Source of the DNA: DASQFQ01 sp963722815
Lineage (GTDB): Bacteria; Actinomycetota; Thermoleophilia; Solirubrobacterales; Solirubrobacteraceae
Direction of reading: 5' to 3'
Assembly: GCA_963722815.1 (NCBI GenBank)
Contig: CAVROM010000003.1
Span: 496,001 to 560,000 of the forward strand
Length of the DNA: 64,000 nucleotides
Both the position numbers and the translations under genes were made by a program. This document shows positions 52,346 through 62,374 of this stretch, in pieces. The stretch's first letter is position 1. The number at the start of each line of letters is the position of its first letter. The notes below the pieces were generated by a model. That model had not been told where the DNA came from, ran no database searches, and was given only the letters and a program-made list of their open reading frames with translations.

Positions 52346-53777
52346 TCACCTCCGGCCGCGGCGCGGGCTTGGAGATCGGGAGCTCGACGACGAAGCTCGT
52401 GCCCTGACCTGGCAGCGACTCGACGGCGACGGTCCCGCCGTTGGCCTCCACGAAGCCGCGCGACGATGGCGAGGCCCGAGCCCCGAGCCGGGGCCCGCTG
52501 CCGTGCGCGCCGGCGCGCGGTAGAACGGCTCGAAGATCCGCTCGCTGCTCGGCGAGCGGGATGCCCGGGCCCGCGGTCGACGACGCGCACGAGGATGCGG
52601 CCCGCCGCTCACCCGCGCGCGGACCGAGACCGGGTGGCCGCCCAGTGGCGCAGCGCGTTCTCGAGCAGGTTCGCGAACGCCCGCTCGAGCTGGGCGGCGT
52701 CGGCGTCGCATCAGCGGCAGATCCGGCGTCGATCGTGAGCTTGAGCGCTCGGCGGTCCGCGCGCATGTCGTCTACCGCGGCGCGCGATCACCTCGTCGAT
52801 CGAGCACCAGTCGCGCCGCGGCTCGGCGGCGCCCGCCTCGAGCCGCGAGAGGTCGAGCAGCTTGTCGATGAGCAGCGACAGCCGCTCGCCCTCGAGCGGA
52901 TGATCGCGCTGCCGAGCTCGCGCCGGTCCTCGTCGGTCGAGCGTCGGGGAGGCGAGCGCCTCGCCGGCGGCGACGATCGCGGTCAGCGGCGTGCGCAGGT
53001 CGTGGGAGACCGCGCGCAGCACGGCGTCTTGACTCGTCGGCGCGGCGCAGCGCGCTGCGTCTCCACCACCTCGCCGAGCAGGCGGTCGCGGTCAGCGCGG
53101 CCGCGAGCAGCGCCTCGAGGCCGGCACGACCCGCCCGTGCAGGCGGCGCAGCGTCGCCTCCGCGAGCGCGGCGGGGACGACGAGCGTGCCGAGCTCGGGT
53201 CGTCCCTTCCCGCAGCGGGAACGCGACCGTGCTGCTCGTCGCCCTCGACGTGCGCGCCGAGCTGGATCGCGGCGGACGGCAGGCTCAGCGCGGGGCGATC
53301 CGCTGCGCCGCGGGCCGAGCGCAGGGACTCGGCGGGCACGGTGCCGCGGAGCAGCAGCCGCGCCAGCTCGGCGCCAGGTCGGCCTCGCGCCGCCGCTGGT
53401 CGGCCTCGGGCGCGCGGCTGCGCGCGCGAGGTGGGCGACGCGACGCCGATCACCGCCGCGATCAGGAACACCACGAGCGCGACCCAGTTCTCGCTCTCGG
53501 CGATCGTGAAGCGCCCGGTGGGCGGGATGTGGAAGTAGTTGAAGGCGAGCGCCGACGCGGACGCCGGTCGCGAGCGCCGAGCCAGCGCCCCACACGGTCG
53601 AGATGAGGAGCACCGCGAGCGAGGTAGACGACGCCGAGCGAGACACCGGCGCCACCTCGCCGCAGCGGGAACAGGAGCGCGGTGGTGAGGCCGACGACGA
53701 GCGCGGCGCAGAAGACGCCCAGGCCGATGGCGGCGGGCGCGACCGGGAGCACGCGACGGTCCGGCGCGACGCGGCAT
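52346..53777 (-). CDS. kdpD: KdpD kinase half: four helices (DUF4118) plus histidine kinase (frame interrupted)
   Basis: The ATG ending at 53777 starts MPRRAGPSR. After a shift it continues into APAAIGLGVFCAALVVGLTT and three further helices (DUF4118 plan, including FNYFHIPPTGRFTIAESENW). Then comes a GAF-like region and the kinase: AVSHDLRTPLTAIVAAGEAL has the phosphorylated His, then LLDLSRLEAGA, ENALRHW-like N-box and GTSFVVELPI at the end. At least five one-base shifts are needed. The N-terminal KdpD sensor domain is absent here and is encoded at 45910-47031. The KdpE start follows within a few bases. Confidence 0.85.
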
Positions 53778-53786
53778 GGCGCAACG

Positions 53787-54261
53787 TTAGCCGCCGACGC
53801 GGAGCTCGATCGAGGCCGCGGGCGCCAGCAGCATCGTCACCCCGCTGCGCGGGTCGCGCGGCGAGGCGCGCTGCTCGCGCAGCACGACCGCCGACCACGG
53901 GTGGCCGGCGTCGAGCTCGGGCGCGAGCTCGGCGGCGAGCTCGCGCGGGCACGAAGCCGACGTGCACGCCGCCGGCATGCACGGCGATCGCGTTGGCGTC
54001 GTGCGGGTTGCCCGGCTCGCGCCGCAGCTCGAGCGCGCCGCCCGGGGCGAGCGCCGCCGGAGTCGAGCGCTCGCGGGCCGGAACTGCGCGCCCGCCACGC
54101 CGCTGACGCGCAGCCCGCGCTCGGCGAGCAGCAGCGCGTCGCGGGCGAGGTAGGAGCCCGGTGACGGGGTCGACGAGCTGGTAGCCCGACAGCCAGACCT
54201 GGCCGCCGTCGTCGGGGTACCAGTAGCGCTCGGCGAACTCGACGTCGACGACAAGCGGCAT
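53787..54261 (-). CDS. HIRAN-domain protein (frame interrupted)
   Basis: The ATG ending at 54261 gives MPLVVDVEFAERYWYPDDGG and GYQLVDPVTG. It then shifts to SYLARDALLLAERGLRVSGV, GALELRREPGNPHDANAIAV and HAGGVHVGFV, and finally PRELAAELAPELDAGHPWSA up to the stop at 53787. The REPGNPHDANAIAV and VGFVPRELA pattern is a HIRAN domain (a module that can bind DNA ends), here alone and about 158 residues long. It lies 10 bases upstream of the KdpD kinase gene on the same strand; no link to potassium is evident. It is divergent from the metalloprotease gene. Confidence 0.7.
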
Positions 54262-54393
54262 CAATGGCTGACCTTACGGCCCTGGACTCGGTCCGGACGT
54301 GCATGGGACACTCGCGCGGCGTGCCCAGCTCCCGAACCGAGGGACGTATCGAAGCACCCGCCGAGCCCGAGAGCGCGGCGCGGCGGCGGCGTC

Positions 54394-55929
54394 GTGGGCG
54401 AGCCGACCGTGGCGGGCCGCGTGCTGGCGCTGCAGCGCAGCGCCGGCAACCAGGCGGTCACCGCGCTGATCCAGCGCGCGCCGGCGCCCACGCCCGCGGC
54501 GCTGACCAAGCTCCAGCAGCTCCTCGACGACGACAAGGAGGAGGCGGCGATCGCGCAGATGGGCACGCTGACCGAGGACGAGGCGAAGGCCGCCCTCGAC
54601 CTGCCGCACCTGCGCAAGCTCGCCGTCAAGTCGTTCAACGACGCGGAGATGACGCGCGGCATCGCGTCGCTCAAGGGCGGCACGCTGCTGCAGAAGCTGC
54701 GCTGGATGATCGCCGAGGACGTCACGGACCTCGCGCGCGTGTGGCCGCTGCTCGTCGACAAGTCGGTGCCGGCGAACGAGAAGACCGCCCTCTACCCGCA
54801 GAACGACGTGCGGTCCTACTTCATCGAGATCTGCGACGACGACGAGATGGCGTCCGTCGTCGACGTGCTGGGCGGGACGCTCGTGCAGAAGCTGCACTGG
54901 ATGCTGCTCGAGGGCACCTCCTGGAAGGCCGTGATCGAGAAGCTCAACAAGCACACGAGCAAGGAGGAGCGCGAGAAGGTCTACGAGTTCGCGCCGATGC
55001 GCGGGCTGTTCGTCGACCTGCTCGACGACGCGCAGATGGCGGCGCTCGTCCAGGCGCTCGGCGGCACGCTCGACCAGCAGCTGTCGTGGATGGCGGCCGA
55101 GGGGACGAACGGCGGCCTGGTGTTCGCGAAGGTGCGGCAGGCGCCCGACGACCAGCTCGCCAAGGTCACCGACGTCACCCGCAAGGCGATCAAGGAGGAG
55201 ATCGGCAAGGACGACTACAAGCGCTTCATCGAGATGCTCGACGAGCAGCTCGTCACCTGGGAGCAGAAGAACTTCAAGACCAAGGAGCAGCACTACGAGC
55301 TCGCCGACGAGAACGACCCGTCGAAGGGGTGGGAGCTCAAGAAGGACTTCGAGTGGCGGACGAAGTACGAGATCCTCTACCGGCGAGGAGAGCTGCGCGT
55401 CCGCGTGCGCATCAAGCTCAAGGGCGAGTCGGCGGGCGAGGCGCACAAGAAGATCTGGCGCGACGGCATCGCCAACCGCTGGAACAACAAGTTCCACATC
55501 GAGAACGACCACCGCCTCGCGCTCGTGTTCGAGCCGATCTTCACCGACAGCAACCCGCACTGCGAGATCGAGCTGCACAAGCCGCCGATCGTGCGCGAGA
55601 ACTCGAGCAACTGGTACGTCGGGCCGACCGCCAACGCCGACCCTGCGAAGCCGCCGGACACCACCACGGGCGACACCGCGGCGCACGAGTTCGGCCACCT
55701 CGTCGGCCTGGAGGACGAGTACCGCCTGACCAAGAGCGAGTTCAAGCGGCTGGTCGGCCGCGACCCGACGGTGGCGGACCAGGATCCGGACATCGGCTAC
55801 ACGGTCTCGCGCCTGATGTCCGCGGGCCAGGCCGACGTCGAGGAGCGCCACCTGAAGCCGTTCATCGACTGGCTGAACGCGAACAAGCGCAGCGGCGAGA
55901 AGCCGTACAAGCTGGTCGCCGGGCCGTGA
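54394..55929 (+). CDS. LQRSAGNQAV-leader metalloprotease with three helical repeats
   Basis: The 511-residue protein starts at a GTG. Residues 12-28 read ALQRSAGNQAVTALIQR, a motif that I recall at the start of many cargo or toxin proteins of contractile injection systems. Residues about 66-258 hold three repeats of about 65 residues (GGTLLQKLRWMIAED at 95, GGTLVQKLHWMLLEG at 160, GGTLDQQLSWMAAEG at 223). Residues about 300-490 are the catalytic part, with HEFGHLVGLEDEY at 431-443 (zinc ligands His431 and His435, Glu432 catalytic) and SRLMSAG at 472-478. It has no signal peptide. A partner gene overlaps its stop. Substrate unknown. The region 54264-54393 may hold a longer N-terminus in another frame. 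Confidence 0.8.
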   Translation: MGEPTVAGRVLALQRSAGNQAVTALIQRAPAPTPAALTKLQQLLDDDKEEAAIAQMGTLTEDEAKAALDLPHLRKLAVKSFNDAEMTRGIASLKGGTLLQKLRWMIAEDVTDLARVWPLLVDKSVPANEKTALYPQNDVRSYFIEICDDDEMASVVDVLGGTLVQKLHWMLLEGTSWKAVIEKLNKHTSKEEREKVYEFAPMRGLFVDLLDDAQMAALVQALGGTLDQQLSWMAAEGTNGGLVFAKVRQAPDDQLAKVTDVTRKAIKEEIGKDDYKRFIEMLDEQLVTWEQKNFKTKEQHYELADENDPSKGWELKKDFEWRTKYEILYRRGELRVRVRIKLKGESAGEAHKKIWRDGIANRWNNKFHIENDHRLALVFEPIFTDSNPHCEIELHKPPIVRENSSNWYVGPTANADPAKPPDTTTGDTAAHEFGHLVGLEDEYRLTKSEFKRLVGRDPTVADQDPDIGYTVSRLMSAGQADVEERHLKPFIDWLNANKRSGEKPYKLVAGP

Positions 55930-56669
55930 CCGACCTGCTCGTGTCGTTCGCCGCGGCGGGCGGGGCGCCGCCCGCCTCGCAGGAGCTGGTGCGCGTGCTC
56001 CGCGACGGGCGCGTGCGCGCGCTGGCGGGCACTGCGTGGCCGGGGCTGGGGCGGGTGGACGAGGCGGGCGCCTACGCGTTCGAGCTCGAGGCGGGCGCGC
56101 TCGCTGAACTGGAGCGGCTGGCGGAGGCCGCGGGCGGCGAGGAGCTCGACGGCCCGCGCGAGCCCGGCTCGGGGCGGTTCGCGCTCGACGTCGGCGATGC
56201 CGCGCGGCTGCGCTGGGATCCGTTCACGACGCCGCCGGAGCCGGTGGCCGCCCTGGCCGACCGCCTGCGCGCGCTGCTGGTCGAGGCCCGAGCGCACCCG
56301 CTCGCGGCCGTCCGGCTGGAGCTGGAGGCGGCGGGGCGTGACCCGCTCCGCCTGACCTACCGCTTCATGGCGCGCGGTAGCGAGCCGCTCACCCTCACCG
56401 TCGCGTCGCTGCGGGCGCGGATTGTCGAGGTCGACTCCGAGCCGTCGGAGCCACCCCCGCTGGCGTGGGTGCGCGAATCGGTGCCGCTCGACGTCGACCC
56501 GACCGGGCCAACCGAGCTCCCGCCCGGCGAGACGCTCACGCTCGAAGGCGCGACGAGCGCGCCGCAGGGTCGCCTGCGCGTCGACGGCTTCGCCCGCGTC
56601 GCGCTCGACCTCGCCGCGGTGGGCGAGGCCGAGCTCGAGGCGACGCTGGGCGCTAGCGGAACGTCTTGA
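55926..56669 (+). CDS. Protein coupled to the metalloprotease, unknown (possible inhibitor or partner)
   Basis: The 247-residue product starts at a GTG inside the protease stop (GTGA), so translation is coupled. It has no signal peptide or helix. The first 120 residues have DLLVSFAAAGGAPPASQELV, LRDGRVRALAGTAWPGLGRV and AGAYAFELEAGALAELERLA. The second half is beta-rich (LTVASLRARIVEVDSEPSEP, PPGETLTLEGATSAPQGRLR). The 120-residue N-terminal unit faintly recalls small protease inhibitors coded next to metalloproteases (emfourin type), but I cannot assign it. Its end overlaps the next gene by 17 bases on the other strand. Confidence 0.65.
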   Translation: MTDLLVSFAAAGGAPPASQELVRVLRDGRVRALAGTAWPGLGRVDEAGAYAFELEAGALAELERLAEAAGGEELDGPREPGSGRFALDVGDAARLRWDPFTTPPEPVAALADRLRALLVEARAHPLAAVRLELEAAGRDPLRLTYRFMARGSEPLTLTVASLRARIVEVDSEPSEPPPLAWVRESVPLDVDPTGPTELPPGETLTLEGATSAPQGRLRVDGFARVALDLAAVGEAELEATLGASGTS

Positions 56670-57612
56670 TCTTGATCTTCTTGCCGACGTTCGAGGCGTA
56701 CTGACCGGCCGTCGAGCCGGTCCACACGCGGAAGGTCCCGCCGCGGCGGATCCGGACGTTCTTGGAGAACTTGCCCCCGGACAGGCGGGTGTCGCCGCCG
56801 ACCGTGACCCACTGGCCGTTGTGCCTCTTCTGGAACGCGACCTGCTGATCGGCCGCCCGCGGCGTGATCGAACCGGAGAAGCGGACCAGGTGGCCGCGCT
56901 GCACGCGGTGCTTGCTGACCTTCGACTTCACGTACGGCTTGACGCCGAAGAGCACGATCGGGCTGATGATGTCCGGGCGCTGCGGCATGACGACGCGGAA
57001 CTGCGTGTTCTGCGTGACCGCGCCGTTCAGCAGCGGGAACCCGAAGTTGCCGTTCACGTCCGTGACCTGCTCGTTCGACACGTTCTGGAACGGGAGCGTG
57101 TACGGCCACGTGCTCGACTGCAGGACGACCCTGCGGCCCGCGCTGCCCGTGCCGGACAGGTTGCCCTTGACCAGCGTGGCCGTGTTCTTGGCGGGCACCG
57201 GGTTCGGGGTCGCGACCAGCGACAGGCCGAGCGGCTGCTTCTTGGTCGTGAACGAGCGCCGCTTGCCGAGCGCCGTGCCCGAGTTGTTGTGGGCGACGAG
57301 CCGGTAGAAGTACTTCGTCGCCGGCGCGAGGCCCGCGACGTCGATGCGGGCTGGAACGGCCTTGTCGCCGTTGCCGGCTGGGTACGGCGCGGTCTCTGTC
57401 CCGAGCGCGATCGTCGTCCCGTACTGGAAGAAGAAGGTCGTGTTCTGCTTGTTCGGATCGACCGACCCCCGGAGCCGCACGCTCTGGAACGTGAGCTTCG
57501 CGGGTGTGCCGGTGGTGGCCGTGGGCGCCGCGGCGAGCGCGGCAGCCGGCATCGCCATCCCCACGACGACGGCGCTGACCAGCGCTCCCAACCATTTGCT
57601 TCGCATTTGCAT
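56653..57612 (-). CDS. Secreted protein with FnIII-like domain, unknown function
   Basis: The 319-residue product starts MQMRSKWLGALVSAVVVGMA, a signal peptide ending near ALAAAP. Residues about 35-115 form a fibronectin-III-like domain (LRGSVDPNKQNTTFFFQYGT, VAGLAPATKYFYRLVAHNNS). Then come beta-rich segments with RGHLVRFSGSITPRAADQQV and a C-terminal RRGGTFRVWTGSTAGQYASN. It may be a cell-surface or released binding protein. An alternative start is two codons later. It is divergent from the LuxR-type regulator and convergent with the protease partner, overlapping it by 17 bases. Confidence 0.75.
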   Translation of the reverse strand: MQMRSKWLGALVSAVVVGMAMPAAALAAAPTATTGTPAKLTFQSVRLRGSVDPNKQNTTFFFQYGTTIALGTETAPYPAGNGDKAVPARIDVAGLAPATKYFYRLVAHNNSGTALGKRRSFTTKKQPLGLSLVATPNPVPAKNTATLVKGNLSGTGSAGRRVVLQSSTWPYTLPFQNVSNEQVTDVNGNFGFPLLNGAVTQNTQFRVVMPQRPDIISPIVLFGVKPYVKSKVSKHRVQRGHLVRFSGSITPRAADQQVAFQKRHNGQWVTVGGDTRLSGGKFSKNVRIRRGGTFRVWTGSTAGQYASNVGKKIKIKTFR

Positions 57613-57737
57613 GGTCCTCCCGGACGTTGACGTGCTGACCCCTACTTCGTCCGCAACACCCAGAATCCCTCGATGACGCGGTCTGAACGGAATCACCCCG
57701 GCTTGACTTGAAGCGGCGTTCCGGCGAGCGTCGCCCG

Positions 57738-60440
57738 ATGGCGCTCGCGCATGCGATCGTCGGACGGGAAGCGGAGCTCCAGACGCTGCGAGAGTGCCTC
57801 GATGGCCCAGGGCCCCCGCACGTCGTCTTCGTGGAGGGCGACGCCGGTGTCGGCAAGACGGCGGTGCTGGAGGCGATCGCGGCGGAGACGGAAGTGCTCG
57901 TCCTGCGGGCACGGCCCACCGCCGCTGAGGCGGCGAGCTCCTACGCGGCCCTGAACGACCTGCTGGAGCCGGTGCTGGACGGGCTCGAGGCACTCGCCGT
58001 CCCACAGCGGCGCGCGCTCTCGGCGGCGCTGCTGCTCGAGGACGCCGCCGGCCCCGTGGACCCGCGCCTGGTCGCGCTCGCCACCCGGTCGCTGCTCGCG
58101 GCGCGCGCCGCGGCCGTGCTGATCGCGATCGACGACTGGCAGTGGCTCGACGCCGCCACGGCCGCGGTGCTGTCGTTCATCATGCGACGGCTCGAGCCCG
58201 GCGGGGCGAAGGTGATCGCCACCGTCCGCAGCGGCGAGGCGGACGACGCCTTGGCCGCGCTCGTCCGCGCGCTGCCGGAGGGGCATGCGCTGGAGCTCGT
58301 CGTCGCGCCGCTCGACACCCCGGCGCTCGCCGCTCTCGTCCACGCCAGGACTGGGGAGCGTTTGTCGCCGCCGTCGCTCGCGCGCCTGCACGAGGCGTGC
58401 GCGGGCAACCCCTTGATGGCGCTCGAGCTGATCCGCGCGCCGCGGGCCGGCACCGCGACGGACCTGCGGCGGCTGCTGGGCCGTCGGGTCGCCGCACTCC
58501 CGCCGGACTGCCGCGCGCTCCTCCGCGTGGTCGCGGCGCTGGCGGACCCGACCGTCGACGCCGTCGGCGGAGCTGGGCTCGAAGCGGCGCTCGCCGCCGA
58601 CGTCCTGGTGCGCGACGGCCCCCGCCTGCGCTTCAGCCACCCGCTCATCGCAGCCGTGGTGGAGGAACGCACCCCGCCCGGGGAGTGGCGGGCGATCCAC
58701 GCCCGGCTCGCCGAGGAGGCGCGCACGCCCGAGCAGCGCGCGCGTCATCTCGCCGCCGCGGCGGACGGGCCCGACGAGCAGGTGGCCGCGGCGCTCGAGG
58801 CGGCGGCGTCGGACGCGGACGCCCGCGGTGCCACCATCGCGGCCGCCGAGCTGACGGAGCAGGCGGCCGCGCTCACGCCGGACGCGGATGCGGAGCGCCG
58901 CGTCGACCGCCTGCTGCTGGCGGCCGATGCCGCGATCAACGCGGGGGAGGGCCCACGCGCCCGCCCGCTGCTCGAGGAGGTGCTCGCGCGGATCAGCGCC
59001 GGCCCCCGGCGCGCGCACGCGCTCCACAAGCTCGCGTACCTGGTCGAGGACGCCGGTGCGCTGGCCTGGCCGAGGCTGCGCTCGGCGAGGCCGGCGACGA
59101 CGACGAGCTGTGCGCCGACATCGAGCTGTCGGCGGCCACTGTTCGCCGAGCAGGGGGGCAAGCCCGAGCGATCGCGCTCGGCTGGTGGAGTCGGCTGCCG
59201 CCAGGGCGGAGGCCGCGGGGCTGCACCTTCCTCCTCTCGCAGGCGCTGAGCGCGCTCGCGTTCCGCCGCCACATCGCCGGCGAGGGAGTCCAGCGCGAGC
59301 TGCTGCTGCGCGCCGACGCCCTCGAGCGCGCGGCGCCGGGGCGCTCGCGCGACGACACGCCGGCTCCAGATCCTCGGGCTCCAGCTGACGTGAACGGCGA
59401 CTTCGCGGAGGCTCGCGAGCTGCTCGTCGGCGAGCTCGAGCGCGCGCGCCGGCACGCGGATATCTCGACCACGAGGACTTCGCGCTGCTGCTGCTGCGGT
59501 GCTGGAGATGCGTGCCGGGCGCTGCAGCTCGCCGAGACCTACGCGCACCGGTGCCTCGAGCTGACGCCGGCACGGGCCTGTGGAACAACGGAGGCCGGCG
59601 GGTCACTGCGACTGCGCGTTGGTCGAGGCGCACCTCGGACGGGTGGAGTCCGCGCGCGTCCACGCGGAGACCGGCAAGCGGCAGGCGGCAGGCGCTCGGG
59701 CGACTTCGCGTTCGAGACGCGTCGCGTCGGAGTCCTCGGGTTTCTCGCGCTGTCGCTCGGCGACGCCGAGGAGGCGGTCGGCCACCTCGGGCCTCTGGCG
59801 CGCGGCCGGCAGCGCTGCAGATGCGCGAGCGCGAACCGGCGATCTGACATCGGCCCCGACCTCGCCGAGGCGCTGGTCCTGGCCGGCGACCTGGAGGCGG
59901 CGCGCGAGGTGCAGGCGGAGCTCGAGGCCCGCGGCCGCGAGCTCGGCCGCGCGTGGGCGATCGCCACCGGGCTGCGCTGCTGCGGGTTGATCGCCGCGGC
60001 GGAGGGCGATGGCCGAGCGGGCGCTCGTCGTCCTGCAGTGAGGCGCTGGGCTGCACGAGCAGGTGCCGCAGCCGTTCGACCGCGCGCGCACGCTGCTGGC
60101 GCTCGGGACGGTCCAGCGGCGGGCCAAGCAGCGGGCGGAGGCGCGCGCGACGCTCGAGTCGGCGCTGGCGGTGTTCGAGGAGCTCGGCGCGGCGCTGTGG
60201 GCCGAGCGGGCGCGCGCGGAGATCGGGCGGCTGGGCGGCCGCCGGGCGCGCGACCGGGACGAGCTGACCGAGACCGAGCAGCGGATTGCGGAGCTGGCGG
60301 CCGACGGGCGCTCGAATCGCGAGATCGCGGGCGAGCTGTTCGTCTCGGAGCGCACGGTCGAGGCCAATCTCACGCGCGCGTACCGCAAGCTCGGCGTGCG
60401 CTCGCGCACCGAGCTCGCCCGGCGGCTGCCGGCCGATTGA
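57738..60440 (+). CDS. LuxR-type large ATP-binding regulator (frame interrupted)
   Basis: The ATG at 57738 gives MALAHAIVGREAELQTLREC and a P-loop GDAGVGKTAVLEAIAAE near residue 40, DDWQWLDAATAAVL (Walker B/sensor), RLSPPSLARLHEACAGNPLM and HPLIAAVVEERTPPGEW, the MalT/LAL-type NTPase. A TPR-like Ala-rich region with several one-base shifts (near 59085, 59140, 59230, 59370, 59480, 59580, 59690, 59820, 60040) follows. The end is intact: ELTETEQRIAELAADGRSNR and EIAGELFVSERTVEANLTRA, the LuxR helix-turn-helix. Length is about 895 residues when corrected. It is a transcription regulator whose ligand is unknown. Confidence 0.85.
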
Positions 60441-60575
60441 GCAAACCATGTGGGTTCCCCGCTTTCAGCGGCGGAGGAGCGGGCGTAGCTTCGTCATCAC
60501 ACCCGATCCGCACTCCCACCCCCTCGCGGATCCCCACCTCAGCCCCGCTGCAACGGGGCGGACCAGGAGGTCCTC

Positions 60576-60843
60576 ATGTTCGTGCACCGTCGCATCACGC
60601 TGGCCTGCGCCGTCGCCGCCCTCGCCGTGGCGCCCGGCACGGCCGTCGCCATGCCGGCCGACGACGGCCCGGCCCGCCGCCAAGACGACCTCGGCAACGG
60701 TCATCCGCGAGGTCCCGGTCCCGGTCGACAACAACAACGACACCACGCTCGCGCTCGTGTTCTCCGGCTCGGCGCTGCTGATCGCGGCGGGCGCCGCGGC
60801 CCTCTCGGGCCACGACCACCGCCAGATCTCCAGGCTCGCCTAA
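60576..60843 (+). CDS. Small secreted protein with C-terminal membrane helix (one frame shift)
   Basis: The ATG at 60576, behind GGAGGTCCTC, gives MFVHRRITLACAVAALAVAP, a signal peptide ending at VAMPADD. After a one-base shift near 60680 it continues TSATVIREVPVPVDNNNDTT and LALVFSGSALLIAAGAAALS, then a short tail to the stop at 60843. Corrected size is about 88 residues. It has the same plan as the protein at 20603 and, like that one, sits beside a large regulator. Its stop overlaps the end of the WS/DGAT gene. Confidence 0.65.
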
Positions 60844-62338
60844 GCGGGTGTGCGCGCAGACGGGCGGCGGCCCTTCGCGGCCGTCGCCCGCTTGCCGCAT
60901 ACCGCGGTCTCGAGCTCGTCGAGCGCGGCCGCGGTGCGGTCCATCAGCGCCCACGCGTCGTCGACCTGGTCGCGGTCGGTGATGATCCCGAAGTCGACGT
61001 GGTCGCGGTAGCTCATGACCGTCATGTTCAGGCCGACGCCGTCGATCACGACCGAGACCGGGAAGTTCGCCTGCAGCTGCGCGCCCGCGCAGTAGAGCGG
61101 CTCGCGCGGGCCCGGGACGTTGGAGATCACGAGGTTGAGCGGCGGCCGGGTGCGGCCGAGGATGTCCATCGTCGTGCGCGCCGCGCGCGCCGCCACCGCG
61201 GGCGGGATGAAGCTCGTGGCGTCGGTCAGCAGGTCGGCCGGCAGCGCGCTGTGGCGGTCCTTGGCGCTGCAGCAGGTACTCGTGGGCGCGCATGCAGGCG
61301 GTCGCGCGGATCCGCCACGTTGGTGGGGATCGGGACGATCATGGTCGAGATCCGGTTGCCGTAGGTGCCGGCCTCCTCCTCGGTGCGCACGGACACCGGG
61401 ATCATCGCCACCAGCGGCTCGTCGGGCAGCTCGTCGCGCTCGAGCAGCCAGCCGCGCACCGCGGTGGCGCAGAGCGCGACCACGACGTCGTTGACCGTGA
61501 TCCCGAGCTCGTTCTTGAGCCGCTTGACGGTGTCGAGCGAGAGCGAGCCGAACGCGAAGCGCCGGTGCGGGCCGACGCGGCCGTTGAAGCTCGTCTTCGG
61601 CGGGCGGGCGGTGGTCACCTCGAGCACCGACGGGTCGTCGCCGCGGGCGCGTGAGAGCACGCTCGCGAGCCGCGGCACGACCGGGAAGGCGTTGGCGCCG
61701 GGGAGGTCCGTCAGGTTCGGCAGCGCCGAGGGGAGCGAACGCAGCGCCCGCAACGGCTGGCGCGGCACGCCGAGTAGCCCGCGGCCGAGCATCTCGAGGT
61801 CGCCGGGGACGCGCTCGCCCGGCTCGCCCGCCGGCTTCGGCGGCAGCTCCTTGCCCTCGGGGCTCGGGTCGAGCAGCACGCCGAGGATCTCGTTGCCCGA
61901 CACGCCGTCGACCATCGAGTGGTGCAGCTTCGTCAGCATCGCCACGCGGCCGCCCTCCAGCCCCTGGATCAGGTACAGCTCCCACAGCGGCCGCGAGCGG
62001 TCCAGCGGGCGCGCGAAGATCCGCGCGACGGTCTCCGCCAGCCGGCGATCGTCGCCGGGCGGCGGCACCGCGCTCTCGCGGATGTGGAAGTCGAGGTCGA
62101 AGGCCGGGTCCTCGACCCAGTACGGCAGGTCGATCCCGAACGGCACCTCGACCAGCCGCCAGCGGAACGGCGGCAGCATGTGCAGCCGCTCGGACACCAT
62201 CCGGCAGACGTCGCCGACCTCGAGCGTGCCGCCCGGCGCGGTCGACGGGTCGTAGACGGCGAGCCCGCCGACGTGCCCGTACGTGCGCGAGGTCTCCACG
62301 CCCAGGAACTGCGCATCGAGGCTCGTCAGCTGGCGCAT
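60840..62338 (-). CDS. Wax ester synthase/diacylglycerol acyltransferase (WS/DGAT), frame interrupted
   Basis: The ATG ending at 62338 gives MRQLTSLDAQFLGVETSRTY. The catalytic HHSMVDG lies at residues 139-145 (LTKLHHSMVDGVSGNEIL). After residue about 345 the frame shifts near 61310 and 61270 and continues DATSFIPPAVAARAARTTMD, LVISNVPGPREPLYCAGAQL and YRDHVDFGIITDRDQVDDAW, the usual C-terminal signatures. Corrected length is about 500 residues. Members join acyl-CoA to diacylglycerol or fatty alcohols to store lipid. A small secreted-protein gene is divergent from it by 36 bases. Confidence 0.88.
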
Positions 62339-62374
62339 CACCTCACTCCTGCCCGATCGGAGTACGGTCCGCAC

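Noticed and set aside
57693..60449. 918-codon open frame on the minus strand opposite the LuxR-type regulator
   Set aside because: Low-complexity Arg/Gln/Ala composition with no recognisable motif, while the plus strand has P-loop and LuxR motifs. It is a GC-driven shadow.
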